Shown here: piece after piece, positions 26,112-38,489 of the stretch
Position numbering within the stretch: position 1 is the stretch's first letter
How the letters are laid out: each line of letters opens with the position of its first letter
Origin: Phaseolus vulgaris
Lineage: Eukaryota > Streptophyta > Magnoliopsida > Fabales > Fabaceae
Assembly (NCBI RefSeq): GCF_000499845.2
Contig: NC_023754.2
Span: 18,292,111-18,356,110 of the forward strand
Reading direction: 5' to 3'
Length of the DNA stretch: 64,000 bases
Position numbers and translations under genes: made by a program
The notes under the pieces: generated by a model
Databases searched by the model: none
What the model saw: the letters and a program-made list of their open reading frames with translations, nothing else
Told to the model about the DNA's origin: nothing

Positions 26112-27030
26112 TTCTCCTTTCATGTGAGGAATTGTTAGTTTGCTTGAATTCCTTGAGAATATATTATGTAATTTTGGATATATGATTCATCACTTGTTGT
26201 TGGGTTATGTTGGTAATTACCAATATTTGTGGTCTTTGTCACTGACATAACACGTTATTATGGTATATATAAAAACATGGAGCTAATCATATCAACATCT
26301 TTTTGCTGTATTTACTTTTTAAGCCTTGTGATGTAGGAAACCTAGATAGTGTATGTATAGCTGGGTAGTTAACTCGGTTTAGCAGTTATCTGTTCTAGTC
26401 TTGTATTGTATTCTACTGTTCCTGGAATGCTATTTTCTGTTTTGTTGTATTTTCTTCAAGAAATCACTGCTGCAACGTAACCCACTTTATTTACACCTTT
26501 GTTACACTGTTTAAGGGAGAAGAAAAAAACAAAAGTGATATTTGAAGAAGATGCGTGTTGTTTTTGTTTTAGCTAAGAAAAATCTAGATATATTTTAACA
26601 AAATATTCTTTTTCTTTACCAATTTCTTTTTTTTAAATAAAAAAGTGTAAAAAATTGGAAATAAGCTCTATTTTTTACAAAATGTGCATCTCATCTTTTT
26701 CTTTTTTTTTTACAAAACTTGGTGTCACAACTACCATTCCAACAAAATGTCACAAACTTATTATGGACACAAATTTCAAAAGATCTTTTGAAATTAGATT
26801 AAATTAAAATTTGATTAAAATAAAGACAGTGAAAATTTAATGAAACCATAAATCAGATATTTAAAAAATAATATTTATTTTATATACTTTTTAAACTTGA
26901 TATGATCCGTTCTTATATATAAGCTATGGCTCATAATATATATAATATTAAGTTATTAAAAATGGAAGGAATTTCTTTTAAATAATTTTGAGGTTTGAAT
27001 CTTTTGAATAAATAATGTGGTATTCGGAGA
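26112..27030. other. 3' flank of the membrane-protein gene and AT-rich spacer
   Basis: The first 350-400 bp read like a 3' UTR of moderate base composition, up to about 26,480. The rest is AT-rich with no gene seen. Confidence 0.45.
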
Positions 27031-28925
27031 AAATAAATATTATTTTATAAACTAAAAAATTATTAGTATTTAAATTAATTTTTATTATTAATAGAAATTT
27101 ACACTAGTATAAAAAAAATAGTCGTGTAAAGACTATTTTTAATCACGGTTCTAGAACTGTCGTTATAAAATCACATTAACGACACATGTTAAAAACTGTC
27201 GTTATTCTACTAAATAACAATAATTTTTTTTAAAAATACACTTATAACGACGATTCTCCACTAGAATCGTCGTTATAAATGCTTTTTAAAGACAATTTTA
27301 GTTGAGAACCGTCGTTATAAGTGTATTTTAAAAAAAAAATATTATTATATATACTCTAATCTGCATAAAATATCAAATGTCTAGAACAATAATGTATAAA
27401 ATATCATAATTAAAATATGAAAGTCTACAAAAAGTTTTATAAATATATGAAATTTTTTTACGTCATTCTAAAATGTTATACATGGTTACTTTAATATGCA
27501 TTCAAGTGAGTTTCTTTGCATTTTCACTTGCACTTCTCCCCCCACTCAACATGTTATATCCAGAATAAGTTCTAAAATAATAAAATTTCATGTTAGAACA
27601 TACATATAACATTATATTAATGTAACGTATGAGTAATAAATTTGTGAATGTAATATAATCATAATTGTTTGATAAATCTCTAATTTATACTAGCAAATAT
27701 CATGCACAATTTCGGAATTTTTTGACAAGTGTAAGTATGAGAACTAAAACCTCAAAATACTTGAAAAATACCTAAATAATACTTAAAAATAAAAAATAAT
27801 AGTAAACAATGGATTTTTGGAATTTTTGGTGGACGTCAATCCCCTTCGAAAATTGGTCATGTGATTTGTTACCTCATTTCGAACAACTTTCATTTTTTAC
27901 GCGTCTCCATTCGACTTTTCTATCAAAAGTTATGGTCATTTAATGTTTTTTCGCACTAATTTTTGGCAACTCCAAATCTATCACTTTTCTCCTCAATGTC
28001 AAGATTCCTCCATCAAATATACATTAAATGAAACCCTAAACCCTAAAAAATCAACACATACATTCAAATATTTATTAAAAAATTTAAAATCATAAACCCT
28101 AAAAATACTAACCTCTTATAGTCTGTGGTGGCAGCGTGTGATTGAGGTGCTGACATGGTGTGTGGGCGTGCAGAGGTGAAAGGTTAGCACGCACGAAGAC
28201 GAAGGCAGTTGTTTGCTTGTGTGCATTGCTGAAGGTCGGACATCCCCAAACTCATAATCAACACATCGCATTAAATTTATTAAAAAAAGTAAAAAGTATT
28301 AAAATCCTAACTTGCCGGAAAAAATCGCGTGAATGAGTGGTGGTAAGATGGAGTAGAACTAGCGGTGCGACAACAGTGTTTTCCTTCGATGGTAGCGCGC
28401 AGTTGCATGAGGGAGGCTTGTGAGCGTAAGGGGCGGGATTGACGAAGAAGCGCTAGTGCGGTGTGGTGCAATCGGACGTGTGATAAAGGTGAAGGTAAAG
28501 GTGGGAGTGAGAGTGAGGAAGGTGAAGGGAGTGAGAGGAAGAAGATGAAGTGAGTGGAGAGAGTGAGAGTGAGAGTGAAGGTGAAGGGAGCCCGTGCGGA
28601 AAATGGTGCTTCAAGAGTCATTTATAACGATGGTTCAACAAGGAACCGTCGTTAAAAACACTTAAACACATATATAGCGATGGTTCAGGCGAGAACCATC
28701 ATTATAAACACCAAAATTTTGCGAAAAACTATAAAAATATCACCGCCTCTTTTATAACAGTTGTTCTTTACGAACCTTCTTTATACAGAGTCGTAAAAAT
28801 CATATTTTGTACTAGTGCTATAAACTAATTTTTAAATTGATATTTATCATTCATTACCAATAATTTAGTTACTAATTGCTTTATATTCATTTTGATATAT
28901 AATTAGTTTAAAATTATTTTTTTTA
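27030..28925. mobile_element. Fold-back MITE interrupted by a CACTA element
   Basis: Sequence typical of the fold-back family (ATTATTTTATAAACTAAAAA, then TTTTTATTATTAATAGAAAT) stops at 27,101 and resumes at 28,818 with CTATAAACTAATTTTTAAAT, then TTCATTACCAATAATTTAGT. Joining the two sides restores the usual AATTTATAAACTAATTTTT word of the family. The CACTA element at 27,102-28,817 is therefore a later insertion inside the MITE. Confidence 0.7.
27102..28817. mobile_element. Non-autonomous CACTA (En/Spm-type) element, 1.7 kb
   Basis: The left end is CACTAGTATAAAAAAAATAG and the right end is the complement, ATATTTTGTACTAGTG. A 3-bp duplication flanks it: TTA at 27,099-27,101 and CTA at 28,818-28,820, one mismatch. 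Both subterminal regions carry repeated words of AACCGTCGTTATAA type (for example near 27,165-27,190, 27,240-27,320 and 28,620-28,700) in both orientations, as expected for transposase-binding sites. The GC-rich interior (28,130-28,600) has repeated GTGAGAGTGAG words but no transposase. ACCCTAAACCCTAAA occurs near 28,034. A 104-codon frame at 28,307-28,621 is repeat-driven and not a gene. Confidence 0.85.
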
Positions 28926-30440
28926 ACATACATTCTAATATAAGTCTGAAACACAGAATATATTTAAGCATTTATAATACATTTGTATATATTTAATGAG
29001 TTTATAAAAAAAAAATTCAAAATACTAAAATTAAAGTAAGTATTTAACTTACATTACTTAAATTTTTTTATCGAAACATTATTTTCCTATTAGTTTGCAC
29101 ATTGATACAAAGCACATTATTTATTTAAATAACTTATATATAATATATAGTTAAGGATGGAATACGTTAAATATTCTATAAGAATTTACTATATAACTTA
29201 CATAATAACTTATTAATTTAGTTAAATAAATGGTAAGACTTGGAAATTTTAAAATTTTACTTAACAAAAATCATATCTTAAATCTTATATTTTATATTTA
29301 TTATAGTTATTATTATTATTAATTTTTCTTCATCACCACTTTGGATACTTCTCTCTTATTATAATGTGCAACTTTTTCCAGAAAAATTGTATAGAAACTG
29401 TCATAGAGTTAAAGTGATTTCAAAACACAAAGTATTTAAGTGTGTGCATCCTAATTTAGAGTTGTCTCGTATTTATTGGGATCATAATCATAAAAAATGC
29501 AACAGATAATATTATGAAACACAGATAGTTTTTGTCTTATTACTTTGATTCTTACCTCAGCCTGTTGTATCGTGTGCGAATAAGCACGTTGAAGGTAAGA
29601 TGATGAATGAGTGCAACAGTGTATTTGAGATCAGAAACAATAGTTACCAGAAAGTGACGAAAAAGTGGAGACAATGAACCTCGTGGCTACTGTGTATGGA
29701 AAAGGACTTGACTCATTTAATTTGAAGCAGTTAAATCACTTCAAATTAAGGACTTTACTTTCTCAATTCATAATTTTCTTAATTTTCAAAAGGAGCTAAA
29801 TCTCAAATGTATGAACTATAGAGTAATGGAATGGGAAGTAGCTTTAGTCTATTATCTGTGTCTCAAAGTGCTCCATTTGCTTGATTATAGCAGTGTAGGG
29901 GAACAATAGTAAAAGAAGTAAGAATAATTTTAGTTTTGAGACATGAAGATTTGATCATGAATTCATTGTTCATTTTGACTTTATTTGGTAGAAGTAATAA
30001 ATGTGAGTGGATTTATTGAGATGAATTAGAGAAAGGAAGAAGTGATAAATCCCATGGATAGAAATGCAGATAAACTAATTTAAAATTCACTTTAAAAATA
30101 ACCTTTCTTTTCAATGGTAGAAAGCAATTGTTAGTATAAAAGATCAGTTTTTACTGTGCATCATAGAATCTATTGTAGACACATTTTATCAATTTATTGG
30201 ATTTAAAATTAATAGTGATATAACACAATCTCATTTTAATATACATTTACATCTCGCCAAAATTCATTCACATTATTATATTATTATAATATAGTTGTTT
30301 TAGTTCTTCAAAGTATTATTTAACAAAAAAGATAGTTGTAATAAGGCAACGATGGAAGTGGGGTGAGTCCAACAGCACATATATGTGCTAGTGATGTGAC
30401 TGGTCTGGTGGGGATGCAGGTCCTTCCATTGGAGTTATTA
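28926..30440. other. Intergenic region, no supported gene
   Basis: AT-rich except for about 29,540-29,720, which is GC-richer. On the minus strand that patch ends in a good donor-like GAG/GTAAGA, so it could hide a non-coding exon, but no frame or partner exon supports a gene. Confidence 0.45.
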
Positions 30441-30907
30441 AGCTCTAGAGATGAAGTACAGTTGGATATGTTTCATAGTTGAGGTGGTTGGAATGAGGTT
30501 CGGTGTGATCTCTGGCTAGGTAGGGGCCTAGTATATGGGTTATAGAGATTTTGGACATAGGAGTGTGTTTTGTGCAAGTTTTCTTGCTGTTGGCAGAGGA
30601 AGAGATGTTAAGTAAACATTTCACATTTTCCAATAAGGAAACATTAAAAGAGTTATTATGTAATGGTTATAACCAGACATGTTCAAAAAATACTCAGCTG
30701 AATTGTGAACCAGAAAAAAGCATTCATCCATAAAAAGAACACAAGGCAGAAAATTGCCCTCTATGCATTATAGCATTGATTGTGAACATACACTACAAGT
30801 ATCAGTCTGTTTTTCTGTCCCAAAAACAGACAACTTTTCTAACTGATGGGAAGATATAGAGAATTGATATCTAGTGCCTCGTGTGTTTTACTACAATATG
30901 CTTCATA
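30441..30907 (-). other. 3' flank / possible 3' UTR of the phytol/farnesol kinase gene
   Basis: Non-repetitive sequence of moderate base composition directly downstream of the kinase stop codon. A 62-codon minus-strand frame at 30,445-30,633 and a 60-codon plus-strand frame overlap here, but neither matches a family; I read them as chance frames in a UTR. Confidence 0.35.
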
Positions 30908-33319
30908 TCAGAAAATAACAGTGCCCAGCAATATGGAGGTGAGGGGAACCGTGAGGTTGTCATCAAGCTCTGTGCTGATCGGAAGGGACTCCACAAATGC
31001 TGTGCCAATAGACACTAGCAGAAAACTTAAAACCAATTTCCAGCTTCCCTCAATATATCCAAATGAGGAAAAATACCACATATACCTGCCAAACACTAAC
31101 TGTTAAATAGGATCGTGGATCAAATAGGTTATCACTTTTAAGAGCAAAATAAAATAAAAACAACAGAAGCCCACTGAAAGTTACCCTATAGAAGCTAAGA
31201 ATCCAGCAGATGCCATTGCAATTGAACCCGCATAGGACTTGTCTTTGTTGTAAGGTATCTTTTCACCACCAAATCTTCTTCCAACAATATCAGCCATGCC
31301 TGAAACAACATTAAGAATAAAAAATCAGATACACTCCTTGTTAGGAGTAACACAATGAGGTTTCTCTACTCCTGATAGGGATGGAGAGGTGATTCTTTCT
31401 TTCTTTCCTAATTTAATACTTTTAAAAGAACACCTGGTGGTAACATTACCATCTCCTGCACACAGATTACATATTGCAGCAATGGAGATAGGGGAAGTTC
31501 TCCAGTATATTATGGATGCCAAAGTAATAGTCGTAGCATAATACAGAGGTCCTTTAAGAAGTTCCCTGGTGCAAAAGAAGAACTGAGAACCAATCAAGAA
31601 GAAATGAAATGATATGTGATGAATTACCAATCAATGGAATTTCAAATAAATTGTTTACTTTTATTCTCAGGAAGGACATCCACAACCCAAATATATTTGG
31701 CATGGCTTATAATTTATACCATTACTCAAATCTTGATTTTTATATACCATAGTAAACAGTCAAATATATCTGTTTTGTTTGGTTTAGATTGATCAGCATC
31801 AGCTTAACCATTTGACAATATAACATATACTTTTATAGACAGAATTAAATGTAGAATGAGCCATGTTTTAATTGTTTCACAGATTCAAATATTTCTCATT
31901 GGGACTCAAGAGAACAATATTGCAACCTGTGATCTCCAAATCTACTCATTGATTTCACTGTGGCCTCATCTTTCACTAGTCCAAGTCCAGTAACAATCAT
32001 CCGAATTATATTCACTCCCGGAATTAGAGCAGCAAAGAACGCAGCCATATTCCCAGTACTGTAATGAGTTAAGAAAGGTCATTCAAGAAGGGAAATTGCA
32101 ACAGAGCTTTGAACAGGCTCCATAATTCATACACTATAGAATTACCTGAATAGTGGCCAGCAGAGCATGAACATCAGCCCAATGCTTAGATGTACAAGTT
32201 TCCTATTTAATTTCTAAACATTAAAAATAGTTCATGAGAATTCTGCTAAAGCAAACAAGATACATTAGAAGCACAGCAACTCAACATCTATTTTTAAATC
32301 ACAAACAACATTCAAAATACTCATGAGACTCTTCAAAAGACAGCATAGCACAATGAAAATGAACCAAAATACTGCACAACTCACTGCTTCTAGATGCATA
32401 AGACATCAATCTTAAAGAGAAAAAAGCAAGATAGCAATAAAGCATTTCTCTTAAAAAATTACCATGGTCGAAGGGGATAGCAACACCCTTTGGAACAGTA
32501 AATCGTATACAGTTGATCTATTAGTCCCTATACTAGAGAAACAATAAGTCCTTGGCCTATTTTTCTGTGGGTCAACAAAGGATTAATCAACATGGTTAAC
32601 AAAAGCATAGGCTGAGAGCACTCAAGTAACAGACGAAAAGATTTATACTGGTGCTTCCTTAGTGTAGGCACCAACATGATATGATGACATGTGTCAAAAT
32701 TGGAGACAAAAATGATGCCTAAGGAGAGTAGCCATTCCAACATACAATAATAATTTAAACTTTTCCCGGTTCTAATATTCTTTGTGATCTCTACATTTCT
32801 TCTGCTTCAATATAAAAAAAAAATCCCACTTTTCATCAACTTCATAATGGCACCCATTAACTAAAAAAGTAAACTTAATTTTTCCCGATTCAAAAACATG
32901 GAAAACACTCCACTAAAGCATTGCAAAAACAGTCATTTCACACGTCAACACTAAATTAGCCAAAAATTCCAAAGCCCAGCATCATTTTCTTCAACTTAAC
33001 CCTACCCCAGAAGCAAAAACACAATCTTCCGACCCACCTGGTCGAATATGCCTCGTTTTGCAGTTTCTTGCCACAATCTGAGTAGGGACAAGGCGACAGT
33101 GGCGGAAATGGCAGTGGCGTAGATGTCAGAGACAAGAGGATCGTGGTGCAGCATGGTGGTTCGTGGAGGGGAAGTGAGAGCGAAGAAGGAGGAGGAGGAG
33201 GTGAAGAGGGAAGTGGGTTTGAGTTTGAAAAGAAAAGGGGAAGATGGAGAAAAGAAAGTGAGTCTCGTGGTAGGTGCGTGGAGAGGAGGTACAGAAAAAT
33301 AAGTAACTCGGTCAACCAT
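30908..33319 (-). CDS. FOLK: Plastid phytol/farnesol kinase (VTE5/FOLK family), 6 exons
   Basis: These integral membrane kinases phosphorylate isoprenoid alcohols (phytol for tocopherol recycling, farnesol for salvage) using CTP. Minus-strand exons are 33,319-33,038, 32,213-32,146, 32,058-31,927, 31,565-31,450, 31,299-31,185 and 31,085-30,908. All introns are GT-AG and the phases fit exactly (0, 2, 2, 1, 2), giving 296 aa. Family blocks appear in order: RKLVHLSIGL (exon 2), FFAALIPGVNIIRM (exon 3), ELLKGPLYYA and YWRTSPISI (exon 4), the signature AGDGMADIVGRRFGGEKIPY then KSYAGS (residues about 197-226, across exons 4-5), and VESLPISTELDDNLTVPLTS near the end. The Ser/Thr/Phe-rich N-terminus looks like a plastid transit peptide. 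In-frame ATGs also lie at 33,400, 33,364, 33,361 and 33,343, so the start is uncertain. FOLK rather than VTE5 is inferred from the SGF11 neighbourhood. Confidence 0.93.
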
Positions 33320-33400
33320 GTGGAGTGTGGTGCTCCTAAACATGACGCAACCGGAAAACATCATGCGGGTGTGGCGAGATGGATTTCTTGTCAAACACAA

Positions 33401-35369
33401 AGGAACTTTGATTTTACCAGCCTTTTAGATCCCATTTTCAGGCTTCATTTCAACTCTGCTACTTCAACAAACTCATTACGGCTACCAATTAAGTAAATAT
33501 TAGTTACCTAAATTTATTGCAATTTTTTGACAATGGTGAAATAACTTTGTTAGTTTCAAAAGTTTGAATATTGCCATTCAATTGTCCAAACAAATTACAT
33601 TAGATGTCATGAAATAAGTTATTGGTTCACCAATAAAAACACACTAAAACCAACAAATTTGTTATTGTCCAAATTGACTCAGTCAACATTGATTAGGGAT
33701 ATTTATTCATGCACCCCACATTTTTCAAAATAAATATCATAATTATCTTTTTGGGTGATTATGGAATAGGAGTTTTCTAAACAAAATATGTTTTTGAGAG
33801 TTTGTAAGTAAGCAAGGTGTGTTTTCTAAATAGGAAATTCAGAAGGTAAAAAACCATTTCAGAATATATTTTTTAACATATTTTTTTTAATTTTTAAAAT
33901 GATAAATCTAAAATTCATAAAATATGTTCTAGAAAGTATGTTCTAGAATATTCTAAAAATATAATTTAAAAATCATTTTTAAAAGGACTAAAATTATTTT
34001 TTTCGAAAATGATAAGGTGCAAGAAGCCATTTGTTGGGAGTGTAGGGAGAAACACTCATTGATTAGTCATAGTTAGAGTGCATCGAGAATTCTAATTTAT
34101 TTTTTTATAATTTTTACTTTTTAAATACATATTAAAAACACATCTAATTATGTGTTTTTTTTAAATTAACTAATTAAATTATTATTTTATATATTAAATT
34201 ATTTCATTATAATTAATAATTAGAAATTAACAGTAAATATTAATTATTTAAATTACAATGTTTTAATATCCTTCAAATAACACGATACAAAAAAGTAATC
34301 TTTCAAAATATCTTTATTTTAACTTTTAGTTAAAAAATATCAATTTATCTTCTTAAATTAGTGGTAAGCCAACCCCACTTTATTATACCTAAACAAGACA
34401 TATATATATTAAAAAAAGTAATCTTTCAAAATATCTTGAAAACAGGTTAAAAATATCATATTAAGAAAATGTATATTATTAAGGATTTAAATTTAGAGTT
34501 TTTTATTTTTATTTTCTAAGTTCACTTAGACATAAAAAATATTATATTTCTGATGTTTATTTTAAAAATTTATTTTCTAATGAAAAGTTGTATTCAAATA
34601 AAATTTAATTTATTGAATAAAATTGTTAATATCATTTTACTTATAATACGTATGTATCGATCGCTTATAATAGACAGTAAATAAGTTTTAATTGAAGACC
34701 TTAGATTTAAATATGATAAAATAGTGTGAGTCTAATTTGCATAAATAATAATTCATGATTTTTGGTTCTGACACTTGAATATTTTTCATTACATTTTGTT
34801 CCCTATATAACATGTCAGACTCTCTTTCACCAAAAAAGGAAGTTCCTTTTCCACTAAGAATTGTTTCCGTTCAACCTTTCTCTCTAAAGAGGAAGTCACG
34901 CATTCAACATGTTAGTTTTTTTATCATAGTTATATTTATTTAATATTATAAAGTATATTTTGAATACTTAATACAACTTATAGATTACATATTTTATTTT
35001 ATCTTAACCTAAAATTTCAAATTTAAGTTAATTATACTTAAATTAATTGCAATTATTTTTTTAGATATAAAATTTTATTATATATTTAACATACTTTTTT
35101 TTATACGAGATTATGAAATGATATATCGATGGTATTAGAAATTAAAGATAAATAATAATTATGTAATATTTATATTATATTTATAAATATTATATATAAA
35201 TTTTTTTACATGATTAATTCTTATTATTAATTTATTATTATTATAAAATAAACGTGATTAATTATATAATATAATAAAAATAATAAAATATAAAATATTA
35301 TTATTATTAAAATAATAGTAAGGTGTTAATACTAATAAAAAAAAGTAAAAAAATAATAAATTTATAAAA
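33401..35369. other. Intergenic region upstream of the kinase gene
   Basis: The first 100-150 bp probably contain the kinase promoter. Beyond that the sequence is AT-rich with no gene or clear element seen. A CT-rich stretch near 34,820-34,905 stands out but has no frame. Confidence 0.5.
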
Positions 35370-36299
35370 CACTACAAGAAAACAAGGATCTAACATGGGC
35401 CAAGAACGGACAGTTATACGTTGGATTATACGTTGGATTTTCGTTGGCGTCGGCAAACTCGAATCCAAATCCTCCCAGTGACAAAAAAGTTTTAACCAGA
35501 CAAGTTCTTTTGTCATATTATGATTTTTATTATACTTATTATTATTATTAATATTATTAATGTGGGGCATGTGGAAATTTTCTTAAATATGTAACTTAAA
35601 TATAATTTAATAAAAATTATATTAAAACTTTCAAAAATTCAATTTATTTTATTTTAAATTTATACAACAAATAAATAAATCTAATGTATAAACAACTGTA
35701 TATAATTTATAAAAAAAATTCTTTAATTTATACAACAAAAAGTTATTTTAAAATATATAACAAATAATAATCTATATTGTTTAATTTATGTATGAAAATA
35801 TATAAGTAAAATAAATTTAAAATAAATAATTTTTAAAATAATAAAATATTTTATATAACATTTAAATAATTTAAGTACATCTTTTCTTTTACTCAATTAA
35901 TTTTAATTCAAACACTTAATTAATTTAATAAATTTAATTTAACTAATTTATATTAAAAATTGATAAATTAAATAATTTATTATAATATTAAAGAAATAAT
36001 TTTAAAATAAATACAATAAAGAATTAAATATTAAAATATTTGTTATACATTAAATAAATTTAAATAAATAATTTTAAAATCCAAAAATATAAACATGCAT
36101 GGGCCGTGGCGGACGCATATGTGTGGGTCGCGGCCGACGCAAACTGGACTTTTAAAAAAAAAATTAAATCCATAAGTGCATCCGTTTTGCGTCGAATGTC
36201 ATTGTTGCGTTGGTTTTTTGCCATTTTAGCCGACGCTAGTAGCGTCCGTAAATGGCCCACGCAAAAATTTGGAAGCTAATTGTTTATTTTCTTGTAGTG
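35370..36299. mobile_element. Short non-autonomous CACTA element, 930 bp, with 3-bp target duplication
   Basis: Starts CACTACAAGAAAACAAGG (35,370) and ends ATTTTCTTGTAGTG (36,299), perfect inverted ends of at least 13 bp. The flanks are AAA on both sides (35,367-35,369 and 36,300-36,302). GC-rich subterminal words built on GTCGGC, GCGGACGC, GGCCGACGC and CCGACGC occur near 35,440-35,460 and 36,100-36,260, the rest being AT-rich. No transposase is encoded, so mobility would depend on a partner. A segment from about 35,487 (TTTAACCAGACAAGTTCTTT, then TGTCATATTATG) also occurs near 50,770 and 58,685. Confidence 0.88.
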
Positions 36300-36960
36300 A
36301 AATAATAATAATAATAATAAGATAATTATAAACATAAAATAACATAAATAATAAAAAATAATAATAAAATTAAAAATAGTAATAATAATATCTTTTAATA
36401 ATAATAACAATAAAATTATACTTTATTATTTAATTAAAATTAATTTATAATATCATTTTATAATATTTTTTAAATTTATTATATCAATCAAATCACTCTA
36501 AAACTTTCTTAAATTTTCATAAATTTTCTAATCACTTCTTATTTTATTTTTCTTAATTCAAACAATATCATTCTGCTCTCACTTCTCACTCTCACAAATT
36601 AAAAAAAAATGACTATAAAATGCTGATAAAATATGTACTTATACTAATTTTAGTTAACATATTTTTTTTATTATTATTACAATAATAATAAGAATTTAAA
36701 TTTTATTTTAAACTAACAATAAAAAGTTGTTTATTAATGAATTGTAATATAAAATACATTTCAATTTTTATTGCATCAAATAATTTCATTAATATATTTA
36801 ATCATTATTTTTATTTATTAAATAATTTTAATTATGTATATTTGGTAATAAATAATTATATAAAATTATACTATTTTTTAAAGTCATAATGCATAATTTG
36901 TTTACTTAAAATTTTGTATACTTTTACTTTAATTTTTTACATAAAATAATTACTAAAATA
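36300..36960. other. AT-rich intergenic spacer with (AAT)n runs
   Basis: Short AAT triplet runs and otherwise featureless AT-rich DNA. No gene. Confidence 0.6.
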
Positions 36961-37745
36961 TTATTAATTAACACAAATTTTCCATACTTGGTTGTGAATG
37001 CAGAATCAACAAGAAAAAAATTGTAAACAAGATAGAAAAACTAACAAGAAAATCATAAACAAATATCAACAATTACAAATTGGAGGAAAAAATTATTCAC
37101 AACAACCACAAGATGTGTTGATGTTTAAAATTTTCTAAGATACACATAAAATCCCAATAAGATACATGAATAACATTCAAAATATAGTGAAGTTGAGACA
37201 ATTTGGTGTTTAATGAGGGTGAGACGATTCTACATTCAAAATTATGAGATGATTTTGTGTTTTAATGATAACTATGTGATTAAGAACAATGAGTTGCAAG
37301 GGAGACGATTTTGAGAATGTGATTTTGGACTTTTAGGAACTAAGTATTTTTCTTTAATAAGTTTTGAGAAAGGGGATATGTGAATTAAGATAAGTTTTGA
37401 GAAAGGAAAAATGTGAATTGGGACGGGAAATAATGAAATATTAATTAACACAAGGTACTAAAAATTATATATTTATTAAATGATAATTATAAATGTAGTA
37501 TTTAACGTAAGAAAAAGTGACAGTTTAATAAATTTTTTATTATATGGAGGATTGTAACATTTGGGTAAAATTACGGTTATTCACGTATTTTTAAGTATTA
37601 ATTATAAATATTTATTTCAAACTATTGTGGCAGTTTCTATAAGTCCTATATTAAAAAGTTGTGGTTATTAACATTTCTTAATGTTAATTATTAAATTTAT
37701 TTTGAACTTCAAACTTTAAATTTATCTTATTTTTATAAGTTTGAT
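36960..37745 (-). repeat. Dispersed repeat; inverted matches at 59.03-59.69 kb and in the R repeats
   Basis: Read in reverse, 36,960-37,560 matches 59,030-59,685 (shared words include TGCATTCACAACCAAGTATG and GTACCTTGTGTTAATTAATA, the latter with one change). The remaining part, 37,540-37,740, matches the reverse of 63,120-63,275 and 53,640-53,790 (ATTGTAACA and TACGGTTATT words). This copy therefore joins two pieces that are separate elsewhere in the window and may be closest to the parent element. No gene in it. Confidence 0.65.
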
Positions 37746-38489
37746 CTTTTTATTTAGTTCACCTATGAGATTAATGAAAGTAAAATTTGGAGAAAGATGG
37801 TTTTTACCATATGAGGATTCCTAAAATGAGAGAGCATTAGAAAATAAAACATGGAATAATAAGAATTGAGAAGATATAAAAAAATATTAATATCCATAAT
37901 AAAAATTCTTTTAATGATTCATTGAAGGTAGAGGAATAAATTCCTACATGATAAAATTTTAAGACATGAGAAAATTAGGTTGGTATATAATACAGTTCAC
38001 TATTACTTTAATTCAAAATTACAAAAGCGGCCAAATTTTTTTTTTCAGAAATAAAATGCATACAAGAGTGTCCTCTAAGGTTTAGAGTATTATTGTGAAT
38101 TTTATTTAAAATGGATAAACATTATGAATTTTGGATTATTAGAAATATTAAAAATTTAATGCGTATATGAAATATTAATTATACTTGGTTATGACTGACT
38201 TTTATTTTTAGAAGATTACTATAGAATACATATACTTAACAGATGTTTGTCACAACACATTAAAGAATAGTGTGTCTAGTCGTTCATTTGATTATCACAA
38301 TTTTTATGGAATTATTAAAAGAATGGACAAAAGATGGTGAATATATGATTTGAGATGGATGGGTCAAATATTCAAATCTTTTACTTATAAAAATTCTTCA
38401 AATGTCATCCCATCATATAATTATGAACAAATAATTAAATATTTTTTATATATCAATCACAAATTTATCAATACTATCTTTATTTAAAG

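Noticed and set aside
28031..28105. Telomere repeats
   Set aside because: Only two or three CCCTAAA words inside a CACTA element; no array and not a chromosome end.
28307..28621. 104-codon minus-strand frame
   Set aside because: Ser/Leu/Pro/Thr repeats produced by GTGAGAGTGAG-type DNA inside the CACTA element; no domain.
29540..29720. Possible minus-strand exon with GAG/GTAAGA donor
   Set aside because: No open frame, and no downstream exon on that strand before the oppositely oriented gene at 25.8 kb.
33143..33496. 117-codon plus-strand frame
   Set aside because: Antisense shadow of exon 1 of the phytol/farnesol kinase gene; Gly/Glu-rich because of Ser/Pro/Phe codons on the other strand.
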